From JAMQKA01 sp043951865 (GTDB lineage: Bacteria > Bacteroidota > Rhodothermia > Balneolales > Balneolaceae): a stretch of DNA of 64,000 nucleotides. The first letter of the stretch is position 1. Each line of letters opens with the position of its first letter. Under the pieces are notes generated by a model. It did no database searches. It was not told the origin of the DNA and saw nothing but the letters and a program-made list of their open reading frames with translations. The stretch spans positions 1 through 64,000 of the forward strand of contig NZ_JBINJF010000015.1 in NCBI RefSeq assembly GCF_043951865.1. The letters are read 5' to 3'. The position numbers and the translations under genes are program-made. Below, one piece after another: positions 42,305-51,717 of the stretch.

Positions 42305-43930
42305 CTACTTCCGTTGGACCTTCTTTCCCCAGACCGATCGCCCGGAGTGGATAAGACCGGTGTAGGTTATGGTTGTATGGCGTGGTGAAGCCTCCCAATC
42401 CCACGCAGTGTCTACAATAAGCTCTGTACCATTTACGGTAAGCGTTCGGGAATCCTGATGATAAGACCAGGTACCCCTCAGTTGACCACCCAGCGTATAA
42501 TCTTCATTAAACCTCACCATATATGATTTTTGCATGGTTTTATACTGGTAGTCCAGGATAATTTCTTCCCAGGTCCCCACGATATCCTCTTCATCTATTG
42601 CGATGTCCGGGACCCCGGCGTAACGTTCCGGTGCAACCACCGGCCAGCCACTTTCAGTCCAGTATATTTCTCTTACGTGCCCCATCATTACAGCATTTGA
42701 GACGTTGATTCCCCCGATCTCCGGCGGCAAGCGTCCCTGGGATGAGTAGAACCACTTCCCCGTCTCCGGGTCCTGAAAAACCGCACAGTGAGATATGCCC
42801 ACCCACCCGTGGTGACCGTCAAATTTATAGGGATGCGTTACCATGGGCCACGCCTCTGCTCCTTTGGTAACATTGTCCCCATTGATGCCCAAATAGGGAC
42901 CCGTAATGCTTTTAGATCGGGCCACGCGGGTATTGTAGGCCACGGACAGCTCATCGTAGGCCAGGAACAGGTAGTAATATCCGGTATCTCCATTATATAT
43001 AATCTCCGGACCTTCAAGCCCCTGCCACCTGTTGGAAGCCACATCTCCACGACCGGCTATTCTGACCCCGTAATCTTCCAGGCTATCTAGTTCGAACGGT
43101 TTACCGGTCGCAGGATCGAGCTGGACGGCGGCAATTCCCGAATGCCAGGAACCGTATACCAGCCAGTGCTCTCCCCCGGGGGTGACCACATACGATGGGT
43201 CAATGGCGTTGTATTTGAAATAAGTACTCCAGTCTGAGCCTCCGTTTCGCTGGTAGGACGCCTCCCCATCTGCCACAGAGTGGATCACCATGCCCTTGTC
43301 TTCCCAGTTGTTGGCAGCCAGATCCGCAGATTCTGCCAGCCCGATAAAGGCCCGCTCCGTCCAGGAGCCGGTATCATCCGTTCCGGTAATCGGATTCATA
43401 GTGACCACGCTGTAATACAACCTGAACGTATCATTTACTTTTGTTACATGAGGTGCCCAGAAGCCAAAATCGGGATCTTCGATGGGAGGCAACGGAGGAT
43501 CCATTTCAGCCCTTATGCTGTTTAAGGAATCCTTTACCCATGAAGGAGCATCAGGAAATACGGTGCCAGAAAACTCCCAGTTAACCAAGTCTTTGGACCG
43601 GCGGTACGGGTAGTATCCATGTCCCTTGTGCACATTGCCGTAGGAAGCGTTCGTTTGATACATGTAAAAATAATCGCCGTCCTTGATAACCGTTGGGTCA
43701 TGGACGTTCGCCAGATTCCATTTTGAACGATCGTCCCATGAAGAGACTGAAGTATAGTCATCAGGATAAGCGGGACCCTCAAAATCCTCAATAATCCCCT
43801 CGTATTCCTCTTCCCGTTCTCCAGCTTCATTGTCGTTCCCTGTGCCAGTACTGATGTCTCCACAACCAGGGCAAAGCCCCAGCGCCAAAAAAAGGATCAG
43901 TGTGGACTTTACTGCTTTCATATATTCCAT
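42305..43930 (-). CDS. GH43 arabinanase with C-terminal beta domain (AbnB-like)
   Basis: A 541-residue GH43 arabinan endo-1,5-alpha-L-arabinosidase with an extra C-terminal beta domain at about 445-541 (EDIVGTWEEIILDYQYKTMQKSYMVRF), as in larger Bacteroidota enzymes. The N-terminus is lipoprotein-like (LFLALGLCPGCGD), followed by an acidic linker. Propeller and catalytic motifs are NVHDPTVI, FGFWAPHV, NAIDPSYV, LEGPEIIY and GISHCAVF. An alternative start lies three codons inside (43921). It is the last gene of the minus-strand araR-B-D-A-GH43 series, 90 bases after araA. Confidence 0.9.
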   Translation of the reverse strand: MEYMKAVKSTLILFLALGLCPGCGDISTGTGNDNEAGEREEEYEGIIEDFEGPAYPDDYTSVSSWDDRSKWNLANVHDPTVIKDGDYFYMYQTNASYGNVHKGHGYYPYRRSKDLVNWEFSGTVFPDAPSWVKDSLNSIRAEMDPPLPPIEDPDFGFWAPHVTKVNDTFRLYYSVVTMNPITGTDDTGSWTERAFIGLAESADLAANNWEDKGMVIHSVADGEASYQRNGGSDWSTYFKYNAIDPSYVVTPGGEHWLVYGSWHSGIAAVQLDPATGKPFELDSLEDYGVRIAGRGDVASNRWQGLEGPEIIYNGDTGYYYLFLAYDELSVAYNTRVARSKSITGPYLGINGDNVTKGAEAWPMVTHPYKFDGHHGWVGISHCAVFQDPETGKWFYSSQGRLPPEIGGINVSNAVMMGHVREIYWTESGWPVVAPERYAGVPDIAIDEEDIVGTWEEIILDYQYKTMQKSYMVRFNEDYTLGGQLRGTWSYHQDSRTLTVNGTELIVDTAWDWEASPRHTTITYTGLIHSGRSVWGKKVQRK

Positions 43931-44019
43931 TTCTGCCTGTAGGTGAAGCGAGAACGGGCACCCGTGACTTTTTTGGAAGGAAATCCTGGGTAAAATACAT
44001 TTGAAATCGGACGGTACGT

Positions 44020-45522
44020 CTATCGAATTCCTTTATACCTGCCGTAGTACACCTCGTTCGATCTCAATGCCAGTTTGAAATCGTGGATATCGGTACTTTC
44101 ATCAATGACAACGCATTCAATTCCCAGCATCTCGGCAAAATCGCGAATATGATCCACCCGCAGGCTCTGGCTGTATGCGGTGTGGTGGGCCCCGCCCGCC
44201 AGGATCCACGCCGCTGCCGCAGTTTTGAGGTCCGGTTTGGGATTCCACAACACGCGGGCGACCGGCAGTTTTGGGAGATCGGGCATTTCAACGGCTTCCA
44301 CTTTATTCACCAGCAGGCGATACCGGTTTCCGAGATCAATCAGCGAAACATTCAGGGCATCGCCGGGCGGGGCATCAAACACGAGTCGCGCCGGGTCCGC
44401 TTTGCCGCCGATAGAGAGCGGGTGTACCTCCAGTAAAGGAGTTCCTTCTGTTATCGAGGGACATATTTCCAGCATGTGGGCCCCCAGCACCTGCATCCGG
44501 CCGGGTTCAAAATGATAGGTGTAATCCTCCATGAACGAAGTGCCTCCCGGCAGCCCCTCCGCCATCACTTTTGTCGCCCGTACCAGGGCCGCCGTCTTCC
44601 AGTCGCCCTCGGCTCCAAATCCATAGCCCTGTTGCATCAGGCGCTGCACGCCGAGTCCCGGCAGTTGCTTGAGACCATGCAGGTCTTCAAATGTAGTGGT
44701 AAAAGCGCGAAAGTCGCCCTCTTCCAGGAACGCCCTGATCCCCAGTTCAATGCGCGCCGCTTCAACGATCGCACTGCTAAAATGATCGTCGGAGAGGTCA
44801 TCGGAAGCGATCTCATACTGCTCTCTATACTCGTCAACCAGGTTTGAAAGATCACGCTCCGAAACCCCGTTTACATGTTCAGCCAGGTCGCCCACGCCAT
44901 AGCCCCTGACATCCATTCCAAGCTGGACCTGTGCTGTTACCTTGTCCCCCTCGGTAACGGCCACATTCCGCATGTTATCTCCAAAACGGGCCACTTTCAT
45001 GTTGGTAAGCTCATCTTTGCCGATCGCTGCCCGAATCCAGGTGTCGAGCTCATTGATCACTTCAGCATCCTGCCAGTGGCCGACAACCACCTTCCGGTCG
45101 ATCCCCATCAGCGTATTTATAAAACCGAACTCCCTGCCCCCGTGGGCCGACTGGTTCAGGTTCATGAAATCCATGTCAATCTCCTCCCACGGAATATCGC
45201 GATTGAACTGGGTATGCAGGTGCAGGAACGGCTTGTCTAGAATTTTGAGACCCGCGATCCACATTTTGGCCGGCGAAAACGTGTGCATCCAGGTAATCAA
45301 CCCGATGCAGCTATCAGAGCTGTTGGCTTCCCGACATAAACGCTGAATGGCGCCGGAGGTGGTGAGTACTGATTTAAAGACTATTTTTGCGGGAGATTGA
45401 GTGCGCTCCGAAAGTCCGGCCGTTACCTTTTTGGAGTGGATCTCTACCTGCTTCAATGCTTCCTCACCATACAGGTTCTGGCTGCCGGTGATAAACCAGA
45501 TCTCTTTTTGCGCTTGACTCAT
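44020..45522 (-). CDS. araA: L-arabinose isomerase
   Basis: A 500-residue L-arabinose isomerase converting L-arabinose to L-ribulose with Mn2+. Diagnostic segments are EIWFITGSQNLYGEEAL, LITWMHTFSPAKMWIAGL, LHTQFNRDIPWEEIDMDFMNLNQSAHGGREF, GFGAEGDWKTAALVR and SFMEDYTYHFEPG, which include metal-binding Glu and His residues. Length is exactly that of the family. It lies 83 bases after araD on the same strand. Confidence 0.98.
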   Translation of the reverse strand: MSQAQKEIWFITGSQNLYGEEALKQVEIHSKKVTAGLSERTQSPAKIVFKSVLTTSGAIQRLCREANSSDSCIGLITWMHTFSPAKMWIAGLKILDKPFLHLHTQFNRDIPWEEIDMDFMNLNQSAHGGREFGFINTLMGIDRKVVVGHWQDAEVINELDTWIRAAIGKDELTNMKVARFGDNMRNVAVTEGDKVTAQVQLGMDVRGYGVGDLAEHVNGVSERDLSNLVDEYREQYEIASDDLSDDHFSSAIVEAARIELGIRAFLEEGDFRAFTTTFEDLHGLKQLPGLGVQRLMQQGYGFGAEGDWKTAALVRATKVMAEGLPGGTSFMEDYTYHFEPGRMQVLGAHMLEICPSITEGTPLLEVHPLSIGGKADPARLVFDAPPGDALNVSLIDLGNRYRLLVNKVEAVEMPDLPKLPVARVLWNPKPDLKTAAAAWILAGGAHHTAYSQSLRVDHIRDFAEMLGIECVVIDESTDIHDFKLALRSNEVYYGRYKGIR

Positions 45523-45605
45523 AAATAGTGTTTATATTTTCAAAAAATTATATCAACATCTTCATCGGCCGGACAATAAGCACATTTATCCCGTCCCTGC
45601 CTCGG

Positions 45606-46307
45606 TCACTCCTGCCCGTAATAGGCGTCATCGCCGTGCTTGCGTTCCCAGTGTTTCCGGATAAGGGTCTCCTTCAGCCGGGGTGCATCGGGGCGAATCT
45701 GGAGAGAAATGTACGCCATCTTGGCCACTTCCTCCAACACCGCGCTGTTATAGACCGCCTTTTCCGCCGTCTTTCCCCAGGTAAACGGGGCATGGTTGGC
45801 CACCAGCACCATCTCGACCTCCTCATACGAAAGATCACGATCATCGAACGCATTAATAATCTGGTAGCCGGTCTGCTCCTCGTAATCTCCCTTAATCATC
45901 TCGTCGCTCATAACCGGGGCACACGGGATATCCCGGGTCAGGTGATCGGCATGTGTAGTGCCCATGATCGGGATATCCTGCTGGGTCTGCGCCCAGGCGG
46001 TGCCGTATGTGGAGTGCGTATGTACGATGCCGCCAATATGCTGCCAGTGCTTGTATAATACCGCGTGGGTTTCAGTGTCTGAGGAGGGACGCATCTCCCC
46101 TTCCACTACATTCCCGTTAAAATCAACGATCACGATATCTTCCGGTTGCAACTCATCATAGGGAACGCCACTCGGTTTTATGGCGAACACTTCGCGATCC
46201 CGGTCCACGGCGCTGGCATTGCCAAATGTGAACAGCACCAGGTCCAGTTCCGGCAGGCGCATATTGCTTTCATACGCCTCTTTTTTAAGTTCGCTAAATT
46301 CACTCAT
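45606..46307 (-). CDS. araD: L-ribulose-5-phosphate 4-epimerase
   Basis: A 233-residue class II aldolase-fold epimerase that converts L-ribulose-5-phosphate to D-xylulose-5-phosphate. The start MSEFSELKKEAYE fits the family; the frame is open another 79 codons upstream but those overlap araB. Zn-binding and catalytic motifs are FGNASAVDR, IKPSGVPYDEL, SSDTETHAVLY, GGIVHTHSTYGTAWAQ and TTHADHL. It begins ten bases after the araB stop, so the two are tightly coupled. Confidence 0.97.
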   Translation of the reverse strand: MSEFSELKKEAYESNMRLPELDLVLFTFGNASAVDRDREVFAIKPSGVPYDELQPEDIVIVDFNGNVVEGEMRPSSDTETHAVLYKHWQHIGGIVHTHSTYGTAWAQTQQDIPIMGTTHADHLTRDIPCAPVMSDEMIKGDYEEQTGYQIINAFDDRDLSYEEVEMVLVANHAPFTWGKTAEKAVYNSAVLEEVAKMAYISLQIRPDAPRLKETLIRKHWERKHGDDAYYGQE

Positions 46308-46317
46308 GGAGAAACGG

Positions 46318-48009
46318 CTAGTTTTTGTATTGATTTTGAATTCTGGATTCGATCGCATCACCGAACGACTTGTATCGGCGGTACAGCTCCTCATACTCCT
46401 CGACTTTCCCGGATTCAGGCTGGTAGATCTTACCAAATCCGTTGCCCATCGCCTCTTTCGCCTCGGTAACATCGTCAAAAAGACCGGCGGCGGTGGCGGC
46501 AAACATGGCTGCCCCCCGGGCGCAGACCTGGTCGGATTTGGCAATCTTGATCGGCATATTCAGCACATTGGCCAGCGTCTGCATCACGTAGGGTGATTTT
46601 TTGGCCACCCCGCCGAGACCAATGATCCCGTTGATCTGGATTCCTTCCTCCTCAAACCGCTCGACGATAGCCCGGGCACCAAAACAGGTAGCCTCAACCA
46701 GCGCTTTAAAAATACGGTAGCTGTCGCTCCCCAGATCCAGTCCTTCAATAGCCCCCTTGAGCAGCTGGTTGGCATCCGGGGTTCGGCGACCGTTAAGCCA
46801 GTCGAGGGCCAAAATACCGGTATCGACAGTACCGATTTTTGCGGCGCCCTCCGACAGCCGGGCAATCAGCTGATTGTCAGCTTCGCTGAGCAGCTGTTCC
46901 TTCTGCTCATCAGAGAGTATATCGGACTCCCCAACCAGGGTTTCGAAGGGGGCCAGAAGCACGTTTTTATACCAGGCGTAGACATCTCCAAAAGCCGACT
47001 GCCCCGCCTCAAGCCCGATCATTCCCGGGATAACGGAACCATCCACCTGGCCGCAGATGCCCTGCACCAGGTTCTCCTGCACATCCTCATAGGGCGCCAC
47101 AAGGATGTCGCAGGTCGAGGTTCCCATCACCTTGCTTAGGAAATAGGGTTCAATCTCTCCGCCGACCGCCCCCATGTGGGCATCAAACGCCCCGACCCCG
47201 ATTACAACATCTTCAGGCAGCCCCAGTTTTTCAGCCCATTCCTCCGAAATCGTACCGGCCGGCTCATCTGCGGTAAACGTTGCTTCGTAAAGTCGCTCGC
47301 GTACCCCGGAAAGCAGCGGGTCAAGTTTCGTCAAAAACTCATCACCGGGCAACCCGTCAAACTCCTCGTGCCACATCGCCTTGTGCCCGGCCGCACAGCG
47401 ACTGCGCTTCATTTGGTGAACATCCGTCCCCCCGGTAAGCTCGTAGGGAATCCAGTCGCACAGCTCCACCCAGGAGTAGGCCGCTTCGCGAATAGCGGGA
47501 TCCCCGCGCAGGGTGTGAAGCATTTTAGCCCAAAACCACTCCGAGGAGTAGATTCCCCCGACATACTTCGTATAGTCGGGACCACCCCACGACCGGGCCA
47601 GGTCGGTAATCTCCTCCGCTTCCCTGACGGCGGTATGATCCTTCCAAAGGATGAACATCGCATTGGGGTTTTCCGCGTGCTCGTCGGTCAGGGCCAGTGG
47701 TCTTCCCGTCTTATCTACCGCAACCGGCGTGGAACCGGTGGTATCCACCGAAATACCCTTTACATTTTGAGCAACTTCTTCTGGAACCGCGCCCAACACT
47801 TCCCTGAGCGTGTTCTCCAGCCCTTCCAGGTAATCCAGCGGATGGTGCCTGAATTGGTTTTTAGTACTATCGCAGTATTTACCCTTCGCCCAGCGGGAAT
47901 AGTGGTGTACCGCTTCCGCCAGGTTGTTTCCTTCCAGGTCCACTATCACCGACCGTACCGAGTCGGTCCCGTAATCAATGCCAATAACGCAGCCTTTGTC
48001 AGATCCCAT
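46318..48009 (-). CDS. araB: Ribulokinase
   Basis: A 563-residue FGGY-family sugar kinase phosphorylating L-ribulose. Diagnostic segments are GIDYGTDSVRSVIVDL near the start, GISVDTTGSTPVAVD, WKDHTA, LCDWIPYELTGG, IGVGAFDAHMGAVGG, VMGTSTCDILVA, ALDWLNGRRTPDANQLLKG and GLGGVAKKSPYVMQTLANVLN. Length is normal. It is preceded by the AraR gene and by a 19-base imperfect palindrome 58-76 bases upstream that may be the AraR site. Confidence 0.98.
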   Translation of the reverse strand: MGSDKGCVIGIDYGTDSVRSVIVDLEGNNLAEAVHHYSRWAKGKYCDSTKNQFRHHPLDYLEGLENTLREVLGAVPEEVAQNVKGISVDTTGSTPVAVDKTGRPLALTDEHAENPNAMFILWKDHTAVREAEEITDLARSWGGPDYTKYVGGIYSSEWFWAKMLHTLRGDPAIREAAYSWVELCDWIPYELTGGTDVHQMKRSRCAAGHKAMWHEEFDGLPGDEFLTKLDPLLSGVRERLYEATFTADEPAGTISEEWAEKLGLPEDVVIGVGAFDAHMGAVGGEIEPYFLSKVMGTSTCDILVAPYEDVQENLVQGICGQVDGSVIPGMIGLEAGQSAFGDVYAWYKNVLLAPFETLVGESDILSDEQKEQLLSEADNQLIARLSEGAAKIGTVDTGILALDWLNGRRTPDANQLLKGAIEGLDLGSDSYRIFKALVEATCFGARAIVERFEEEGIQINGIIGLGGVAKKSPYVMQTLANVLNMPIKIAKSDQVCARGAAMFAATAAGLFDDVTEAKEAMGNGFGKIYQPESGKVEEYEELYRRYKSFGDAIESRIQNQYKN

Positions 48010-48066
48010 CTGTTATCCTTTTTTATATTTTACTGAAAATGTTAAACAGCAGCCTATCCCAACAAT

Positions 48067-48085
48067 AAGTGTAAGTATAACGCTT
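48067..48085. promoter_or_regulatory. Palindromic operator candidate upstream of araB
   Basis: AAGTGTAAGTATAACGCTT is an imperfect palindrome (six of nine pairs) in the araR-araB gap. It shares its left half AAGTGTAA and its end CTT with the better palindrome before the ECF sigma gene. It lies about 60 bases upstream of araB, a natural place for a repressor. Confidence 0.5.
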
Positions 48086-48127
48086 TTTAAATTTTGATGA
48101 AGAAATTATCAAAAAAATTGATCCAAT

Positions 48128-48832
48128 TTAAAATTTCAGCGGTTTAAACGTCAGACTTTCGCCATTATCCACCTTGTCTTGGTATTTTTCCCAGTCAAAC
48201 TCGTAGAGGTAGGCTCCCTTTTTGGAGTATTTTTTTTGCTTTTCATCCGTTTTATTCAGCACATCCGTCGAAAGTATGCGGCGGCGAAAATTTCGTTTGT
48301 CGAGCTTGGTTTCATAGATATCCTCATACAGGATCTGCAGCTCCGGCATCGTAAATCTTTCGGGCAGCAGTTCAAACCCGACCGGTTCGTGGGAGGCCCG
48401 GTATTTCAGTCTCGCTTTGGCCGCTTCCACCATCTCGGAGTGATCGAAAATAAGGTCGGGCAGATCTTCAATCGGAAACCAGCGGGCGCCATACTCCTCC
48501 ACCAGCTCCTTGTCATGATCTTTTATATTGATCAGCGCGTAATAGGCAATCGAAATCGTGCGCTCCACCGGGTCTCGGTCTACCTCCCCGAACCCGTAGA
48601 GTTGCTCCAGGTATACATTTTTAAGCCCGGTCAGTTTGTGCAAAATGCGGTGAGCTGCCTCATCCAGGCTCTCCTCCCGCTTCAGGAAGCCTCCCATCAG
48701 CGACCATCGGCCCTTTTCAGGTTCAAAATCCCGCTTGACAAGCAACAGTTTCAGCCCATTTCTGTCGAACCCAAAAATAATACAGTCCAGGGCCACTAAA
48801 ATTCGATCGTGCTCTTTATAATGGTTTTTCAT
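48128..48832 (-). CDS. araR: Nudix-family transcriptional regulator AraR
   Basis: A 234-residue NrtR/AraR-type regulator: an N-terminal Nudix fold with a C-terminal winged helix. The Nudix box is degenerate (GGFLKREESLDEAAHRILHKLTGL), lacking the REXXEE glutamates needed for hydrolysis, which points to ligand binding instead of catalysis. The winged helix is LPERFTMPELQILYEDIYETKLDKRNFRRRI. In Bacteroides a Nudix AraR represses arabinose genes and is released by L-arabinose. Its place at the head of araB-D-A fits. A near-palindrome TACGTATTCGTA lies just upstream of its ATG and might mediate autoregulation. Confidence 0.93.
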   Translation of the reverse strand: MKNHYKEHDRILVALDCIIFGFDRNGLKLLLVKRDFEPEKGRWSLMGGFLKREESLDEAAHRILHKLTGLKNVYLEQLYGFGEVDRDPVERTISIAYYALINIKDHDKELVEEYGARWFPIEDLPDLIFDHSEMVEAAKARLKYRASHEPVGFELLPERFTMPELQILYEDIYETKLDKRNFRRRILSTDVLNKTDEKQKKYSKKGAYLYEFDWEKYQDKVDNGESLTFKPLKF

Positions 48833-49347
48833 ACGTATTCGTACTGCTTAATTACTGCTGTTATTCTGATTGCGTTTTTGCATTTTATCCTTTGCAAAAT
48901 CTTCCTTTATACCGGCTTTCATCATCCAGATGGATTACGTTCTGCAGCTTGCCCACCCCCGGATATCAACAATGCGGTCGTTTTCGCAACTCTACGACAA
49001 TAATGGATTTCAAATGTAAGTTCAATTATTACTGAAATTAAAAAACAACAAACCTGTACAGGTTGCGTAAACCCACGGTTTTTGAAAATTCCATTCTGGT
49101 CATTCATAGTGGACCTTTGGGGTGAACAATAGCCCCAAATTGAGCAAAGAAAACGGGCTGGAACGCGTCGCTGTAAAAATCCCGCTTTGTCCAGGCCCAT
49201 ACCAAGCTGGTTCTGTTTGGGAATTCAAGCTAAAAATTTATTTTCAAAAAAGCTCTCGGCTCTCTCCTGGAAATAAGACTTGGACTTACATCTTTTTTCC
49301 CTATAGATTAAACCCGGTCCGAAAATGACAGATATAATCTTTTTTTG
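48833..49347. other. Gene-free divergent gap between araR and cytochrome gene
   Basis: 515 bases with no convincing gene. Structures visible are TACGTATTCGTA next to the araR start, a diffuse inverted repeat ATTTCA...TGAAAT at about 49008-49039, and a TTTGGGG/CCCCAAA hairpin near 49115-49140. Promoters for both flanking genes must lie here, but I saw no clear consensus boxes. Confidence 0.45.
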
Positions 49348-51603
49348 ATGAATCGTACTTTCCTTTTATTAGTTGTGATAGCCATCTTTTTGCTGCTTGG
49401 AATCTCCTATAGCTGTTCCCACCAAACAGACAAGGAGAAAACATCTGCTGCAGACAATTCTCAAGCTGCCCAATTTGTCGGAGTTGAAACATGCGGCTCA
49501 TGCCACCAAAAACAGGTGGAAGACTGGGAAGGGTCTCACCACGACTATGCCATGAAAAAAGCCACTGATGAATATGTGCTGGGAAATTTTGACGATGTAA
49601 CGTTCACGCACCGGGGGCGGCAATACCGCTTTTACCGCCGGGCAGATCAGTTTATGGTAGAAGCCCCGGGACCTGACGGAGAGAACAACCATTATCAGGT
49701 AGCCTATACTTTTGGCTGGGAACCGCTGCAGCAATATCTGATCGACTTTGGCAAAGGAAAATTCCAGGCCCTGAATATCGCCTGGGATACGGAAAAAGAG
49801 GAGTGGTTTGCCCTGAATCCTGATGAGGATATACAACATGGCGACTGGCTGCACTGGACCGGTGGCGCGATGAACTGGAATACGATGTGTGCCGACTGCC
49901 ATTCGACCAATCTTCAGCAAAATTACATCGCCGAGGCGGATTCCTTTCACACCACCTGGTCAAGCATCAACGTGAGCTGCGAGTCGTGCCACGGGGCCGG
50001 CAAGGAGCATGTTGAGTTCATGCAGTCGGAACAGGCTCGGGAGGCTACCATAGACCGAATCCGCAACGACTTGAAGATGACGGGGCAGACCGGGCAGGTG
50101 GATCTGGTCAACCAGTGTGCGCCCTGCCACGCCCTGCGGGAAAAGCTGACCCCGGGATATGATCACAACGGAGCGTTCCTGGACCATTTTAGTCCCACCC
50201 TGCCACACCCCGAAGCCTATTTCGCCGATGGCCAGATCAGGGATGAAGTCTATGTTTACGGGTCGTTCCTGCAAAGCAAAATGTACAAGCAGGGGGTGGA
50301 ATGCGTGGACTGCCATAATCCCCATACGCTGCAGCTGAAACAAAATGTTACCGACAATACGTTGTGCATGCAGTGCCACGAACCGAGATACAACAGCCGG
50401 GAGCATCACTTTCACGAACCAAACACCGAGAGCTCGCAATGTATCAATTGCCATATGCCCGGCCGATATTATATGGAGGTCGACTTTCGAAGGGATCACA
50501 GCTTCAGGGTACCCCGGCCCGACCTGACCCGGAAGTTCGGCAACCCCAACGCGTGTAACGACTGCCATGACGATCAGTCGGCCGAGTGGGCCGCCAACAG
50601 CATAGAACAGTGGTATGGGCCAGACCGCCCCAACCATTTTTCCCAAACCTTTCTCCGCGCCGACTCGCTGGGTCCCGAGACGATTCCTGAACTTCAGGAA
50701 GTAATCTCTGACACGGCCCAAAATGACATCGTCCGTGCAACAACAGCATGGTATCTCGGGCAGTTTGGCACCCGCGAAAGCCTGGATATTCTTGAACAAT
50801 ACACCACCGATGAAAGTGCGCTGGTCCGCAACAGTGCCGTGCGAGCCCTGGCCGCACTTCCTGCAGAAATGAAACAGGTCCCTTTGCAGGATGCGCTGGA
50901 TGACTCGAGCCGTGCGGTAAGGCTGGGGGCCGCCCGGGGACTGGCTGAATTTTCAGTACAGGATATTGCATTTAACCTCAAGCAGGCGTTCAACGAGGCA
51001 ATTTCGGAGTACCGTGAGTACCTGCAGACCAATCAATATTTTCCCCAGGGACAGATGAACCTGGGGCAATTCTATGAGAACCAGGGCCAAACGGAAAAAG
51101 CGATCAGCGCCTACAGGAGTGCGATTCAAAAAGATCCTTATTTCAACCCCGCGCGGATAAACCTTGCATACCTCTACAATCAGATCGGGGAAAACCAGGA
51201 AGCTGAACAGCTCCTGGAAAAAGTTATCGAACAGGAACCATCATACGGGCCGGCCCATTATTCCCTGGCTCTTGTACTGGCGGAACAATCAGAGATCTCA
51301 CAGGCCCTGCCCCATTTTGAGCGGGCGGCCTCCCTGATGCCCGATCACCACCGCGTCCGATACAACTGGGCTATTTCACTGCAGCGATTAAACCAGCCGG
51401 AGCAATCAGAAAAAGTATATAAACAGGCGATAAGCCTGGCCCCTCAAAATGCCGAATACCTGTACGGGATCTGTACGCTGTATATTCAGCAGAACCAGTA
51501 CCGGGAAGCATTGCCCTATGCCGAAAAACTGACAACGCTGTATCCGCAGAACCAGCGGTTTTCCCAGCTTCTGAACATGGTTAAAAGCAGAATTACGGAT
51601 TAG
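49348..51603 (+). CDS. Octaheme c-type cytochrome with HEAT-like and TPR domains
   Basis: A 751-residue exported multiheme cytochrome fused to repeat domains. A hydrophobic signal at about 4-24 ends in a Cys (SYSC), so it could be a lipoprotein. Eight CXXCH motifs are visible in order: CGSCH, CADCH, CESCH, CAPCH, CVDCH, CMQCH, CINCH and CNDCH, with several extra histidines as likely distal ligands. After residue ~420 come HEAT-like repeats (SALVRNSAVRALAALP, SRAVRLGAARGLAEF) and then about five TPRs. The heme pattern resembles the octaheme nitrite reductase/hydroxylamine oxidoreductase superfamily loosely; no catalytic assignment is possible. It precedes the RND pump genes. Confidence 0.88.
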   Translation: MNRTFLLLVVIAIFLLLGISYSCSHQTDKEKTSAADNSQAAQFVGVETCGSCHQKQVEDWEGSHHDYAMKKATDEYVLGNFDDVTFTHRGRQYRFYRRADQFMVEAPGPDGENNHYQVAYTFGWEPLQQYLIDFGKGKFQALNIAWDTEKEEWFALNPDEDIQHGDWLHWTGGAMNWNTMCADCHSTNLQQNYIAEADSFHTTWSSINVSCESCHGAGKEHVEFMQSEQAREATIDRIRNDLKMTGQTGQVDLVNQCAPCHALREKLTPGYDHNGAFLDHFSPTLPHPEAYFADGQIRDEVYVYGSFLQSKMYKQGVECVDCHNPHTLQLKQNVTDNTLCMQCHEPRYNSREHHFHEPNTESSQCINCHMPGRYYMEVDFRRDHSFRVPRPDLTRKFGNPNACNDCHDDQSAEWAANSIEQWYGPDRPNHFSQTFLRADSLGPETIPELQEVISDTAQNDIVRATTAWYLGQFGTRESLDILEQYTTDESALVRNSAVRALAALPAEMKQVPLQDALDDSSRAVRLGAARGLAEFSVQDIAFNLKQAFNEAISEYREYLQTNQYFPQGQMNLGQFYENQGQTEKAISAYRSAIQKDPYFNPARINLAYLYNQIGENQEAEQLLEKVIEQEPSYGPAHYSLALVLAEQSEISQALPHFERAASLMPDHHRVRYNWAISLQRLNQPEQSEKVYKQAISLAPQNAEYLYGICTLYIQQNQYREALPYAEKLTTLYPQNQRFSQLLNMVKSRITD

Positions 51604-51717
51604 ACCCGGATTGAGGAACGCTTCAAACTTCCTATAGATTTACTATATACCTTTAGCGTCCAACAGAAATTTTTTGGTAGGTATACATGACTTCCCTAAC
51701 TGCACAGAACGGAGGAT

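Noticed and set aside
46308..46544. 79-residue N-terminal extension of araD
   Set aside because: It overlaps araB coding sequence in another frame and is absent from the family.
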